From NCBI GenBank assembly GCA_026545225.1, contig CM048846.1:39629501-39693500 (forward strand): DNA of 64,000 nt. The letters run 5' to 3'. This DNA comes from Cornus controversa. Lineage: Eukaryota > Streptophyta > Magnoliopsida > Cornales > Cornaceae. The notes under the pieces are model-generated. The model saw only the letters and a list, made by a program, of their open reading frames with translations, did no database searches and was not told the DNA's origin. The translations under genes and the position numbers were made by a program. Below, in pieces: positions 47,391-58,800 of this stretch (position 1 is its first letter; each line of letters opens with the position of its first letter).

Positions 47391-49004
47391 GGGGTAAATT
47401 TCATTTACACCCCTTAAGGTTTGAGGTATTGTCACGTGACTACAACTTTGTGCAATTTTGTCACCAACACCCCCTGTCAGCTTTTTTATTTTAAAAAAAT
47501 GTGAATATCTAGATTACCCCCTTATTGTTGAATTGATTTTTAATATAAAAATATAAGAATTGCAAAAAGACCAAAAAGTACATGATTATTACCTAACCCA
47601 TTTTGTGTATACTGTGTGTATATAACTATATATATATATACATATTGTATAATCATCACCACCACCACCACAATCTCAACCCACATCGGATGTGCCACCA
47701 CCACCACAGTCAACATCACCACCATAATCCCAACCCACACCGACTGTGCCACAATCCCCTTAAAGACCCACTGTCAACAAATGGAGCCTTGGGACCTCTT
47801 TTTCTCTCTCCACAACTGTAAATAGAGACAACAAATTTGGATAAAAAAATCTCTTGTTGGCGGTAAGAGAAAACTTTGACATTCATTGTGATGGGATTGT
47901 GTTTTCAATTCAATTTTAGACTGTTGACGATTCAAAATAGATGGTTTCGCATTGATGGGATTGGGTTTTGACCAATTGTTTGGGTGGTGGATTTGGGTTT
48001 TGTTTGGTTGTTTGGATGGTGAATGGATTAGGGGTTTTGATTGATTTGGGAAAGATTGTGGTGGTTGTGGTTAATTGGTAGTGGTGGTGGCGGTGGTGAC
48101 TGTGGTTGTGGTTGGTGGTGGTGGTTGTGGTATGTGTGTATCTTTATTTATATGTTTGTGTGTGTATACAGAGAAATTGATGGTGGTGGTGGTGACTGTG
48201 GTTGTGGTGGCACCGCTAGGCGTGGGGTTGGGATGGTTGGGTGATGGTGGCGCTGTTGTTTTGGGTTGTGGATACACATAATGTGTGTTTATGTGTGTGT
48301 GTATATATATACACATTTGTGTGTGTATCTAAAGAAATTGATGATGGTGGTGGTGACTGTGGTTATGGTGGCACCGCCATGTGGGGTTGGGATGGTTGGG
48401 GTGGTGGTGGCACCGCTACTTTGGGTGGTGGATACACACACACACACACACACATATATATGTATGTGTGTGTATTTGAGAAATTGATGGTGGTGACTAT
48501 GTTTGACAGTTGTGGTGGTGGTGGTGGTGCTTGGTGGCGGTGGTGGTGCTTGGTTGCAGTGGTGGTGGTGGTGGTGGTGCTTGGTTGCAGTGGTGGTGGT
48601 GGTGGTGGTGCTTGGTGGCGGTGGTGGTGCTTGGTTGTAGTGGTGGTGGTGGTTGGTGGTAGTGGTGGTTCTCACCCCCTCTCTATATATGTATGTGTGT
48701 ATATATATATATATAATGTAATAACAGTGAAGTGGGTATGTAATAATAGGGCATAGTTGGGGGCATTTTGGTCCATTAGACAAGGTTAAATAAGTAATTT
48801 CAGTATTCAAAAGGTTAGGTCAAAAGTCAAAAGGTAGCATAGTCTTTTCATCATCAAAAAATGGTCTTACACGGCCTACTTTTGGCAAGAAGGAGTATAT
48901 GTGATATACGGCACAAACCTCAAGGGGTGTTAGTAATAAAATTGCATAAAGTTGTAGTCACGTGACAACACCTCAAACCTCAGGGGGTGTCAATGAAGTT
49001 TACC
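47391..49004. mobile_element. non-autonomous TIR DNA transposon in EPRV-2 (1.6 kb)
   Basis: Terminal inverted repeats of about 95 bases (left GGGGTAAATTTCATTTACAC, right end the diverged complement ending CTTCATTGACACC-type) share a long core with TGTCACGTGACTACAACTTT. They are flanked by the 8-base target duplication AAAACTTT (47383-47390 and 49005-49012). No transposase is present. Long TIRs suggest a Mutator-like origin, whereas an 8-base duplication suggests hAT; the class is left open. The interior is a GGT/CCA-rich minisatellite. TIRs diverge by roughly 15%, so the copy is not young. Confidence 0.8.
48060..48680 (+). repeat. GGT-rich minisatellite inside the TIR element
   Basis: Imperfect copies of a ~150-165-base unit (GAAATTGATGGTGGTGGTG..., GTGGCACCGC..., GTGTGTGTATAT) occur near 48172, 48335 and 48480, followed by GGTGGTGCTTGG(T)-type short repeats. 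The left side of the element carries the complementary CCACCACCA (47655-47720), so the strands could pair into a long imperfect hairpin. The long plus and minus frames here (up to 173 codons of Gly/Val/Trp or His/Thr/Pro) follow the repeat and are not genes. Confidence 0.8.
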
Positions 49005-49662
49005 AAAACTTTTTAACAATTTTTTTTCCAGTAAGTTCATTAGGAAAATCACAGACTTTAGAAATAATATGCTCATCCAGAAGAAATAATTTCAAGACCG
49101 AGAAAATTGATCTTAGTTTGTTCTAGATCGATTTTCTCTGGTGATAGTATTATGCTATGTTTTTGGACAATGTTATAGAAAAGTTTATGATTATTCATTT
49201 GTTCTTCTTTTGTTTTTGAAAAGAGGAGAATATCATCTATATAGACTACATAAAAATTTTATAGTAATTAAGATCTTATCCATCCATCTTTGAAAATTTT
49301 GTGGAGTTGTGTTGAGACCAAAAGGCATAACATTCCATTGGTAATGACTTTATTTGTCAAAAACCAGATTTGCAATCAAATTTGCTGAAAAATTTTGCAT
49401 CTCTTATTTGGTTAATAAGGACGTCTTTTAGAGGAATAAAATAGCCATCAAATTCTAGATATTGATTGAGGCATTTATAATTTATAACCATGTGTTGTTG
49501 TTTCCTCACTTGCTCATTTCTTACCATAAAAGCAGGGCTTGAATGTGGACTAGTTGTGCTTTCAATTAGTCCTATATTGAGAAGACTCTTGATTTGTTTA
49601 TCAAATTCTTCAATATCATGTCTTAAGTATATCATTGGTTTTACTTGAATTATAATATCCAA
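49005..49662 (-). pseudogene. EPRV-2 reverse transcriptase, first part
   Basis: The minus strand reads YLRHDIEEFDKQIKSLLNIG, LIESTTSPHSSPAFMVRN, VINYKCLNQ, IPLKDVLINQIRDAKFFSKF and DCKSGF, the fingers and the first catalytic-Asp region of caulimovirid RT; the YxDD region follows at about 49230. The DNA transposon at 47391-49004 separates it from the RNase H part. Fossil. Confidence 0.8.
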
Positions 49663-49689
49663 TTTGTTTAATTGGAGAGTACAATACTG

Positions 49690-50337
49690 GGGGCTTTAGG
49701 ACCATAAACTTAGTGGATATTCACTAAAGTGTGGTTCGAGTATTTTAAAAAGCCAATGACTTTTTGCAATAGGTATTTCATTCCTTTTTGTAGGTTTGAA
49801 ATCTTTATCACAAAGATAAGTATATTTGTCTAATAATGGTATATAAATTAACTCTTCTTTTAGAGTTAATGCAATTGAATTCAGATAAATATGCATAGGA
49901 AGGTAAGTATTAAGAAAATTATTACCTAATAAGAAATCACAATGCATATTTGGGAAACACAGTATTTTTGGTATAACAAAATTTTTCTCTCATAACCATA
50001 TAGCAACATTTTTTGCTTTATGTTGAATTAATGTTTCAGTAACATTAATTCATGTGACAGGAACTAGATGTTTCATTTTTTGCTACTTTTCTTCGAGCAA
50101 AGCATTTCATCTGCAACATCAGACTGTTGCTCCCGTATCTGCTAAAACATTGAGATTATATGGCTCATAACCTTGAAATTTAAATGTACCCATTAGATAG
50201 ATGTGTTTTCTTGTTTCATGTTTTAGAGCAAATATTATTTCTTCTTTTTCGAGTTGAAAATGATACATTAATGCGAAATTAATATGGAATTTTATTGATG
50301 AGCCCAGGTACAATTGGTGTTCCTGATAAATCAACAT
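49690..50337 (-). pseudogene. EPRV-2 aspartic-protease part
   Basis: The minus strand reads YLMGTFKFQGYEPYNLNVLA followed by DTGAT, the active-site motif of retroviral-type proteases, then MHCDFLLGNNFLNTYLP, the conserved hydrophobic segment near the protease C-terminus in caulimovirids. Fossil. Confidence 0.7.
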
Positions 50338-50339
50338 TT

Positions 50340-50713
50340 TCTCCTTTGTCTAAGGAAAATTTGGGTGGTGTAATAACGAGTGGTCTTGGTTCTCTAAAAC
50401 TTATTCTAGAGAAATTTTGCCAATCAAAATTTTGCAGAAATTCATTTTTCCATTGAGAGTTTTTTTCTGACAAGTTTTTCTGGTTCAGGTTCTTCTCTTG
50501 TGTTAGAATTTGTGATGCACAATTTTTTTCCTGAAGCTTGTATTTCAATTTGATGAGTTTTATTGATATTAGGTTTTTGAGTAATATTTTGAAACAACCA
50601 TTGTTTTGGTAGTTCAAGATCGATCCATTTGATTAACCTAGGTTGAATGATTGAATCGTATGGTCTAGGTTTAAAGATTTCAACTAGCCTTTTGTCAAGG
50701 GGCCTAGTTGATG
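50340..50713 (-). pseudogene. EPRV-2 movement-protein end
   Basis: The minus strand reads STRPLDKRLVEIFKPRPYDS, then LIKWIDLELPKQWLFQNITQ, which lines up with DITLPNEWLLQN of EPRV-1. A Lys/Glu/Pro-rich tail follows. The upstream part is missing because of the LTR sequence that begins at 50714. Fossil. Confidence 0.65.
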
Positions 50714-51480
50714 TCACGCCCCGATTTTCGACAACCAATAAGAGCGAGAGAAATGAGGGGTGAACGGTGAAATCAACATCCAAAACACCTTTTTTGAAAA
50801 ATATAACATCCAAACCAATTCTCGTAACCACGGAAGCAACTCAATACGCATATAATTAAGGAAATTTGCATAACCAATCATCATTTGAAATCATTTAAAA
50901 CAATTTCAAAATAAAAGTAATTTTCGGCCCTCATGAATAGTAACTTTTCGTAAAAAGTTCCAAAAAAAATTTTGAAAAATTTTCTCATCCTGCTATAGTC
51001 CTAAGAAGCTTAAAAACATAACTTAGATATTTTGGAAAGGTCCAGAATCATGATTTCTCATTTTCGAGTAGTAGCTAAAAAGCTACAGTAATTATTGATA
51101 TGAACAGTACTCTACTAGAGTATAATCTGCGTAGCCGTAACAAAAAAATTCGTAGAAAATTCATTTCAACTCGAAATGAGGCAAACAAAAATTTTGTAGA
51201 AACTAGACTAAACATAAAACAAGAATGAGTCCACGAGTTACATATAATTTGAATGTAACTAGAATATCAACAAAAATCTACATGCCACAAGCCAATATGG
51301 ATATTCATATACATAAATATCCAAAAATGTATCTAGGGTGTCAAAAGAGAACTCACTTGGACGTTCACATTCCATCCGCCATTGACGCCTTATCTGTAAA
51401 AATTTTGGGGGGAAGGGGGTGAGCAACTCAACGGCTTAGTAGAAATGTCTCAACCCACCTAGGTGGTAACAGAAGAGACA
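50714..51480 (-). repeat. LARD-type LTR fragment next to EPRV-2
   Basis: Starts TGTCACGCCCCGATTTTCGA, matching the LARD-2 LTR end (CCCCGGTTTCCGAC), and continues with GAGCGAGAGAAATGAGGGGT, again close to LARD-2. A GGGGGTGAGCAAC block near 51416 matches the GGGGTGAGC block of the LARD LTRs. The right border is uncertain, and the usual CCTTACA end was not found. It lies directly against the EPRV-2 fossil. Probably a truncated LTR of a fourth related family. Confidence 0.55.
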
Positions 51481-52052
51481 TCTCTATTTTGCCCTTGAGG
51501 AATCTTTAAAATTACCACTGTTTAGCTATCAATTCACCTCTAACCATCAAATGAAATGTGAATAACCTGTCCTCCTCTCTTTCAAACAAAGGCATTTCCG
51601 GTTCTGTCGGTGCTTGAAACAATTTTGTCTTCTCCATATTACTATATCTCTAGAGTCAATAATTTTATATTAGGAAATACTAAACTCAATCACTTGCTGC
51701 CGTTACTCTTCAGTTTTCTACTGAGGTCTATCCTGTAGAGGTACTCAAATTGGATCGTGATCGATTTCTAGGTTTCGTCGTAAACCTAATTGGTTACTTC
51801 CAAAACTGAAGGAGCACAGTTTTCAAAACCAACCAAATCAGTTTGAAGAAGGGTGGCCTGTTCACCCGTCACCTGAGTTGATTCCTCTTTAATTGCATGT
51901 ATATTGGAAGTAGCAGAGATAATAAGGTCATTAGGAACTTCCACAACAAGCATGATAATAGGTATCTGGAATGCTGGAAAAGACAATAGCAAGATGAGAT
52001 GAAGCATGAGGAAAGGGAAAAAAAGAGGTTATATGATGCGGCTAAACTGTGA
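51481..52052. other. unassigned DNA
   Basis: About 570 bases between the LTR fragment and the solo LTR. Short minus-strand frames (51786-52087) show hydrophobic or Thr/Glu-rich runs but no domain I recognise. A possible exon of a host gene cannot be excluded, since VAN3-binding exons lie further right on the same strand. Confidence 0.35.
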
Positions 52053-52057
52053 TTATA

Positions 52058-53464
52058 TTGTAAGCTTAATTTTTCCCAATTTATCAAAATATAATTTAAC
52101 CACTCGCAAGAGCACGAATCTTTGTAGATAAGGTTCTATATAGAGGGTATCGATCCCACGAGGACTAGTAGCAATTGTCTTAAAGGAAGATTAACTCTAC
52201 TTTAATTCTAAAAACAGGTTTTTGAGTTTGTGTTTATAAATTATTGCATGAATGAAATGACAAGGAAAGTAAAGAGTTTAAAGTTGGGAGAGAGAACTAG
52301 GGTTGGTTTCCACCACTAGCCATTCACATGTTCATAAGTGTAGCAAGCATGGGATTCATTAATTAAATGCCTAACAATGTCATTAGGCTTGTGACCTCAA
52401 TGACATATCAAAAGATCAATGTGTGTGCTAACCTATCATAATCCATCTTCAACAAGCATAGCTCTTCAACCTAACTAGCTACCTAATTACTCTACTCTCT
52501 AAGTGAACACTACATGCATCCAAACTACCTTGTCTTGGCATGGTCTATACAAACTAACATCACACATTCATTTAAACACCATTATCTAGCCATCATTTGC
52601 ACTTCTTGTGGAATATGCAAATGTTGTGCATTCAAGTGACAAAACCTACTCTAAGACAAGAATAAATTCCATATCAAATGAATATATATAAGAAATGTAT
52701 TTGTGTACATAGTCACTAGGCTAAATAATCAACATTTAATTATAAATCCCAAGTGCTACAAAAAGGAACATGTTTACATGGCTAGGGCTTCAACAACACC
52801 CTAGTATGGAAGTTAGTTGCTCATGGTTGCCTTGCACCCTTCCATTGATGGAGAAGATGAAGCTTCTTGGTCTGGTTCAGCTCCTTCTCCTCTCTCCCGA
52901 ATGTCTCTCTTCCTCAAGGTCTGATGTGTATTGAGAGATATGTGAGATATGAGAGATATGGCCCTTTTTGTGTGCTTTTTGGCTTCCTTTTCAACCTTGG
53001 GGCCCACCATATATATATATATATATCACTATATATATCTCTTGTATCAAGAAGGCCCCCAAGAGTCTTGTTCAAGTCAGACAATCCCCCTAAGTCGTGC
53101 AAAAAGGGGGATTTTGTTGCAAGTGGGAAAGCAGGTGAGCAAGTGGCCAAGTGGATTCTGCAGAATCTCGATTGATCGAGATTGAATCTCGATTGATCGA
53201 GATTTCGATCAATCGAAATGAGATCTCGATCAATCGAGATTTTGATTAATCGAGATCAACATCTCGATTGATCGAGATGCCTTTGGCTGCATTTTTTGAT
53301 TTCTTCTCTTGACTGCAGAAAGCTTCAAACTTTGCTCCATTTACTCCAATACCTGCAAAACATCAAAAACACAAAAATACCGTAAACATATCTCGGTAAA
53401 CGCAAAAACGGAACTAACATATACAATAGAGAGGGTTCAAATTCATAGAATTGAACACTTATCA
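52058..53464 (-). mobile_element. Athila-type solo LTR
   Basis: On the minus strand it starts TGATAAGTGTTCAATTC. Its last part (CTCGTGGGATCGATACCC, then GATTCGTGCTCTTGCGAG) parallels the end of the Athila-like LTR at 14756-16265 (CTGAGGTACGATACCCC, AATTCGTTCTATTGCGAAG). It is 1407 bases with no internal region on either side and is flanked by TTATA on both sides (52053-52057 and 53465-53469), which suggests a 5-bp duplication. LTR-LTR recombination is the usual way such solo copies arise. It contains the palindrome array at 53159-53282. Confidence 0.7.
53159..53282. repeat. tandem palindrome array (ATCTCGATTGATCGAGAT type)
   Basis: The 18-base near-palindrome ATCTCGATTGATCGAGAT, or its close variants (ATCTCGATCAATCGAGAT, TTCGATCAATCGAAAT), occurs about five times in 124 bases: near 53166, 53189, 53204, 53223, 53239 and 53261. 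Each unit can fold on itself and adjacent units can pair with one another. It sits within the solo LTR, in element sense shortly after its start. Confidence 0.85.
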
Positions 53465-53469
53465 TTATA

Positions 53470-55535
53470 CTAAGAAATAAAGAAAAATAACAGTGCTCCA
53501 AAGTAAGAGGCATTACAACTGTGTTTTCAACAGTCTTGAGAGAATCATTTTTAACCCATTCCTGATTTGCGAGATACCTAGCAGCATGCTGGAAGGCAAA
53601 ATTAGCAGTGTTAATTCAACAATAGTCTACAGTAATACCAAAGATGACAATAGTTACATTCTCAGCACTAAAAATGCAAAGGAAAAAGGAAAAGATTTCA
53701 GCCCAATAGCCAATTTATACAGCCAAACAGAAGTAATGAAATAATAAGAAGGGCAAAGAAGAGGAGCAAGGAGATTGGTAAAAGCATGAACATGAGATAC
53801 TGTGAGAAGCATGCAAGTGCAGCTAAAACTGATTGTCACATTAGAATATGTTATGTTGTGCCCGAATGTTGTCTCGTCCCGGGTCGCGTTTCGACCCAGT
53901 TTTGACCTGAAAAGTACAAAAATGACCCATTTTTTGCTTGCGGGTCTTGGACCCTCTTTAGAGTGGGATAAGAGAAAACACTGAAAAATCACAGAAAGAG
54001 AGAGAGAGAGTTTGGGGTTGAAACTTGTAATCTCCTGATGTTTGGTTAATGAGAAATATAGGGAGCAGGTGACACTAAGTTGACCAGCCTAAATCTATGC
54101 AGCCTCTTTCATACCAAACTTCTTTATTTACAGTTGATAAGTTGCTGGGAAAGCCCTCATTAATGGTTGGAGAGAAAGTATGCCTAGTATTTAATATGGA
54201 TGATTGACTTGGAAAGCATAGGTGCGACTTAATAGTGGGTTGCTTAAGAGGAAAGTACATGCTGTTCATTCTAATTTAAAAAAATTAATCAATTGCAAAT
54301 ATAACTAGGGAGCCTCTTATGTCCTTTTCAGCTTATCCTTACCTCAGAGGACCCATAAATAAATAACCTAAAGGAAGATTATTGATACATGATATAAGAT
54401 TGAAGCTGAAATCCATTGTCTAACTTCACCAGAAAGCATCATCCAGCACCAGAACACACCAGGGGAAAAATTACTTTTTTGTTTTGAAACAAAATATTTT
54501 AGCCGAATTTTCAAGAGAATCCTGTGTAAAACCCCGAGCAAGTTAATCAATAGAGGTAAAGTGGTAATCGGCTAGGAATGAGCAGGGGCAATGTGTGAAT
54601 TTTTTTTTTTTGTGGGGGGGATGGGGTTATGGAGGGGGTTTATAATCCATCTTTCCAAACCATATACATTTTTAGGCTATATGAGCTGTAAATTCATTGC
54701 CATCAATTCTAACATTATGTGCACTTATTCCATTTTTCCCCTTCTAAACCTTTTTTTTTTTTCTCTCTTTTCATTTTTGGTAGTTTGTGTTTTGTGAAAG
54801 GTGTTGTGGAAATTTTCCAATTTGGCATTATTTGGTTGAAAAGAGATGGGAGAACTTCAAAAGAGTGGTCACAACTTGGTTGAAAAGAGATAAGAGATTA
54901 GAGAACTTCCCAATTATGCATAATTGTTAACGTGACTAGAGTTGGCAAGGAAGGATGTGATAACATGTGATTTTTCTGAGGCTATAGCCTTAGATATAGT
55001 GGAATGGAAAAATATGATTTATGTCGTCAACCCGTAAATAGTTGGGAAAAAGGCTTTGTTGAGTTGAGTATATAAATTAGGTGCATGCTTACACTTCTAG
55101 TGTATATTATATATTTGAGGGGCACATTGAGTTTTCAAATTGAATTGATCCTTAGGCACTCTTCAAAATCATTTTTGTCCTATAATGAAGAAAAACCTCG
55201 ATTTATGACATCATTTTATCTAATGAATCATTGACGTGTAATAATAGTTAATATTTTAAAGAACAGTTTAGTGGGTGATGATTGACCTGACTTGCAATTT
55301 TGAGGCTGCTTGCAGGCCCTGCACTTTCTTGCTTCTGATACTAGTGTTCATTTTTAAGATTAAAGGTTTATGAATGCACAGCTGCAATCAATTTTTCTTG
55401 GTAACTTACTATGACTGTCATTGATTGATTCATAAACCAAATGGCATGTAATCAAATCAAAAGTAGGTAAACAAATTTGTTCAAGTAATAGCTATGCTTA
55501 GATACTCTGAAATGGATTAAAAATTAAATGCATAC
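53470..55535. other. unassigned DNA downstream of the VAN3-binding exons
   Basis: About 2 kb of AT-rich sequence with no credible gene. If exons A1 and B1 belong to a live gene, later exons (the PH-like domain beginning about ELHWKVVSVYIN in the family) should lie on the minus strand here or further left, but none was recognised. A GC-richer stretch at 53850-53960 (GTCCCGGGTCGCGTTTCGAC) and a G-run at 54613 are the only odd features. Confidence 0.45.
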
Positions 55536-55757
55536 CTTTGCGAGTCCGCTTAAGGAGCTCACAACCTCGGGCAAGTAGTTCTCGACTGCATATGCCTAGG
55601 AACTTTTCTTCTGGAACAAGCTCACCACTGTGACTCCCATTTGAACTACCATTGCTACCACCACCAGCACCCATTCCTTTCTCCACTGGAATCACCGCTG
55701 CTATATTCCATACCTCTTTTAATGCTCTTGCTTTCAATGTTGCTGCCCCACGCAGTT
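55536..55757 (-). CDS. VAN3-binding/FORKED-type protein, exon B1
   Basis: The minus strand encodes [40 protein letters not shown], then [20 protein letters not shown] and [11 protein letters not shown]. This is the end of the DUF828 region and the link to the PH-like domain in VAN3-binding (FORKED) proteins, which bind the ARF-GAP VAN3 at the trans-Golgi network and steer PIN1 traffic in leaf veins (family knowledge). An acceptor TTGTAG and a donor GTATGC bound a 222-base exon; both junctions are phase 1 and fit exon A1. The frame is open. The intron to A1 is 3633 bases because of an L1 insertion. Confidence 0.8.
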
Positions 55758-55853
55758 CTACAACCCAACCACCCCACCGAACCGTTTCATTAGGTATATT
55801 TCATGAATACCAGATAAAGTTGTCTACTAACATAAACAACAATACAAGACCTA

Positions 55854-58800
55854 GAAATAGAGGATGAAGAAGTAGTGGTGTCTCCACCGTCAGAGATTGT
55901 TGATGAAGGCATGGCTGATTGGAATTCCACTTTGGTAGGATATTTTATGGATCACAAGCTGCCTTTTTACACAGTGAACTCTATTGCTCACAGAATTTGG
56001 GGTAAACAGGGGTTGAAAGAGGTTTTGGCTACTAATAAAGGCTTTTTCTTCTTTAAGTTTGAAGATGAAGCTTCTAGAGATGGCATCTACGAACAGGGTC
56101 CGTGGCATTTCTTAGGGCGGCATGTAATATTCCAGTTCTTCCTAAATTGAAGATGGGTATTGGGGAGAATATACCTAAGTATCCAACTATGTTGAAGCCT
56201 AGAAGAGGTACTATGATTAAATCCCCTCGGGAAGGGGATGGTGGGGTGGTACATTGATGTAATCTTTATTTCCATGTTCCCTATGATATTTGGAACTTGG
56301 AATATTAGGGGTTTAAACAAAGAGAGGTCAAAAGGATTATAAAACAGTATAATATGCCTATTTTTTGTTTAGTTGAGACAAAAGTAAAGGAAAAGAACAA
56401 GGATAGTATTCTGCGGTGTATTGTTCTGGGGTGGGGTATACATCATAGTTACTCTAATGATCATAGTGGTAGGATTTGGATATGTTGGAATAAAGATATT
56501 GTGGAGGTTAATTGAATCAGGCAATCTGACCAATTTATTCATTGTGGGATAATGACTAAAGATAAATCTTTCACCTATTTTGCTACCTTTGTGTATGGGT
56601 CAAATGACATCATTGTTAGAAGGCAGTTATGGAGTGACATCAAGGAGTTATCAAACTCTCTCAAGAATTCTCCCTGGTTTTTAATTGGAGACTTCAGTGC
56701 AATAAGATATAAGCATGAGAAGGCTGGGGGTTCCTCTGACTGGGTGGAGCGTATGAAAGAGTTTGGTTATTGTTTGGAGGATGCTGAATTGACTGATTTG
56801 AGACATTCTGGAATGCGGTTTACTTGGTTTAATGGGACTTTCTTTCGAAAGCTGGACAGGGTTTTGGTTAACGATAGTTGGTTGAGCCAGTTTGTGGTTT
56901 CTGAAGCTGTATTCGAGGCCCCTGGAGTTTCTGATCATTCTCTTATCTTACTAAAACTTAATTCTGTGGCAAAATCAAATAAAAAGAAGCCTTTTAGATA
57001 TAACAATTTCCTGGTTGAGCATCCTGATTTCTTTAAAACTGTGGAGAGGGTCTGGAAGTGTTCGATATCAGGCACTCCTATGTTTATTGTTACTCAGAAG
57101 CTGAAATTGTTGAAAACTGAACTTAAGGCCCTCAATTTTCTTCACTATGATGAGTTATCAGTTAAAGTTCAAAAAGCTAGGTCTGACTTGGAAGCTATTC
57201 AAAGGAAGATTGACAATGACCCTTCAAGCATTGAGTTACAAAATGAGGAAAGTAGTTGCCTTCAGAAATTTTATCATTTTGCTAATGCTGAAGAGGTGTC
57301 TTATAGACAGAAATCTAGGATTCAGTGGCTGCACTTGGGGGATAAAAATACTACATATTTCCGTAAACAGGTGAACCAAAGAAGAGCACAAAATTCCATA
57401 TGGTCTATTACTACTGAGGATGGTAGGTACTTGGATCAAAGGGAGCTGTATGTTGAAGAAATTTTAAAGTTTTATAAGAAACTGTTAAGTAATTCGGATA
57501 ATGGTAGGATTATTCCTAATATTGATTAGTATGTGGATAAACCTATTGATCAAGAGCAAGCTATACAGATGTAGAGGCCTGTCACAGCTGATGAAATTCA
57601 GTCTACTATTTTGGCCTTTAAGGATGACAAATCTCCTGGAAGTGATGGGTTTAATGCTGTTTTCTTCAAGAAGACATGGCATATTATTAAGTATGATGTT
57701 ACTAAAGCTGTTCAATCTTTTTTCTTATCTGGAAGAATGTTGACGGAGATTAATTCTACTGTTGTTACATTGTGTTGGGGATTTTCGGCCTATAATTTCA
57801 GTATCTAATGTTATATACAAGTGTATAGCTAAGATCATAGCTAATAGACTCAAGCCAGTGTTGCCAAACTGTATAAGTTCTAATCAGGGGGCTTTTGTGC
57901 CAGGAAGGAGCATAACTGATAATATTTTACTTGCACAGGAACTGTTGAGGAACGATCAGAAAAATTCTAAACCTGGGAGGGTGGCTGTGAAGGTTAATCT
58001 TAGAAAAGCTTATGACAGTGTCCTGGTATTTTATGGAAGCCACTTTGAAGGCTTTTAAAATTCCTGAGCAGGTTGTAAAATGGATTATGACATGCATGAC
58101 AACAGCAAAGTTTTCTATAAATATCAACGGTTGCCTTGAAGGGTATTTTGCAAATGGTAGGGGCTTAAGGCAGGGAGACCCTATGTCTCCTTATCTTTTT
58201 GTGATGGGAATGGAGATTTTGACTGGTTTACTCAAAAACAAGATTGAACAAGGAACTTTCTGCTATCACTGGAAATGTTCAGAATTGAAGCTGCCTAGTC
58301 TTATTTTTGCAGATGACCTTATGATATTTACAGCTGGCAACCTATCTTCTATTGAGATTGTGAAAGCTGCTGTGGATGAGTTTGGTGTTCTGTCTGGGCT
58401 TCTGCCAAACAATGCTAAAAGTATTATTTTCTGTTCTGGTTTAAACTCTTGCTTGGTTGATCAAATTAAAAATACAATGCATTTTGCTGTTGGTGAGTTA
58501 CCTGTGAGATACTTGGGAGTCCCCCTCTTATCCACAAAGTTGAAAAGGGATCACTGTAATGACTTGGTGGCCAGAATTACTTCCAGAATCAAATCTTGGA
58601 TGAGTAGATACTTATCTTATGCTGGTAGGCTACAATTGATAAATACTGTACTCTTTTCTGTTCAAGTGTTCTGTGCTTCTACTTTCAGTCTTCCAAAATC
58701 TGTTATGGAAGAGATTACTGCAGTATTAAGGAAGTTTTTATGGAAAGGGTCCACTCTTAGTGAAGGTGGGAATCAAGTATCTTGGGAGAATATATGCTTG

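Larger units (their letters stand above)
44950..50713 (-). other. EPRV-2: second endogenous caulimovirid fossil
   Basis: Minus-strand parts in order: movement-protein end, aspartic protease, reverse transcriptase, RNase H, a further downstream reading region and a promoter-like TATATAAGGA site. The order matches Caulimoviridae. No coat-protein-like part was recognised between the movement and protease parts. It is related to EPRV-1 but not the same virus, and it is broken, with many breaks. A 1.6-kb TIR DNA element is inserted in the RT region, and an LTR sequence borders its upstream end at 50714. Age is old: it predates both insertions. Confidence 0.8.

Noticed and set aside
48241-48810. 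Overlapping frames of 171 and 173 codons on both strands
   Set aside because: They come from GGT/CCA repeats, which are open in several frames at once.
51786-52087. Possible host exon on the minus strand
   Set aside because: No known motif and no clear splice sites; left as unassigned.
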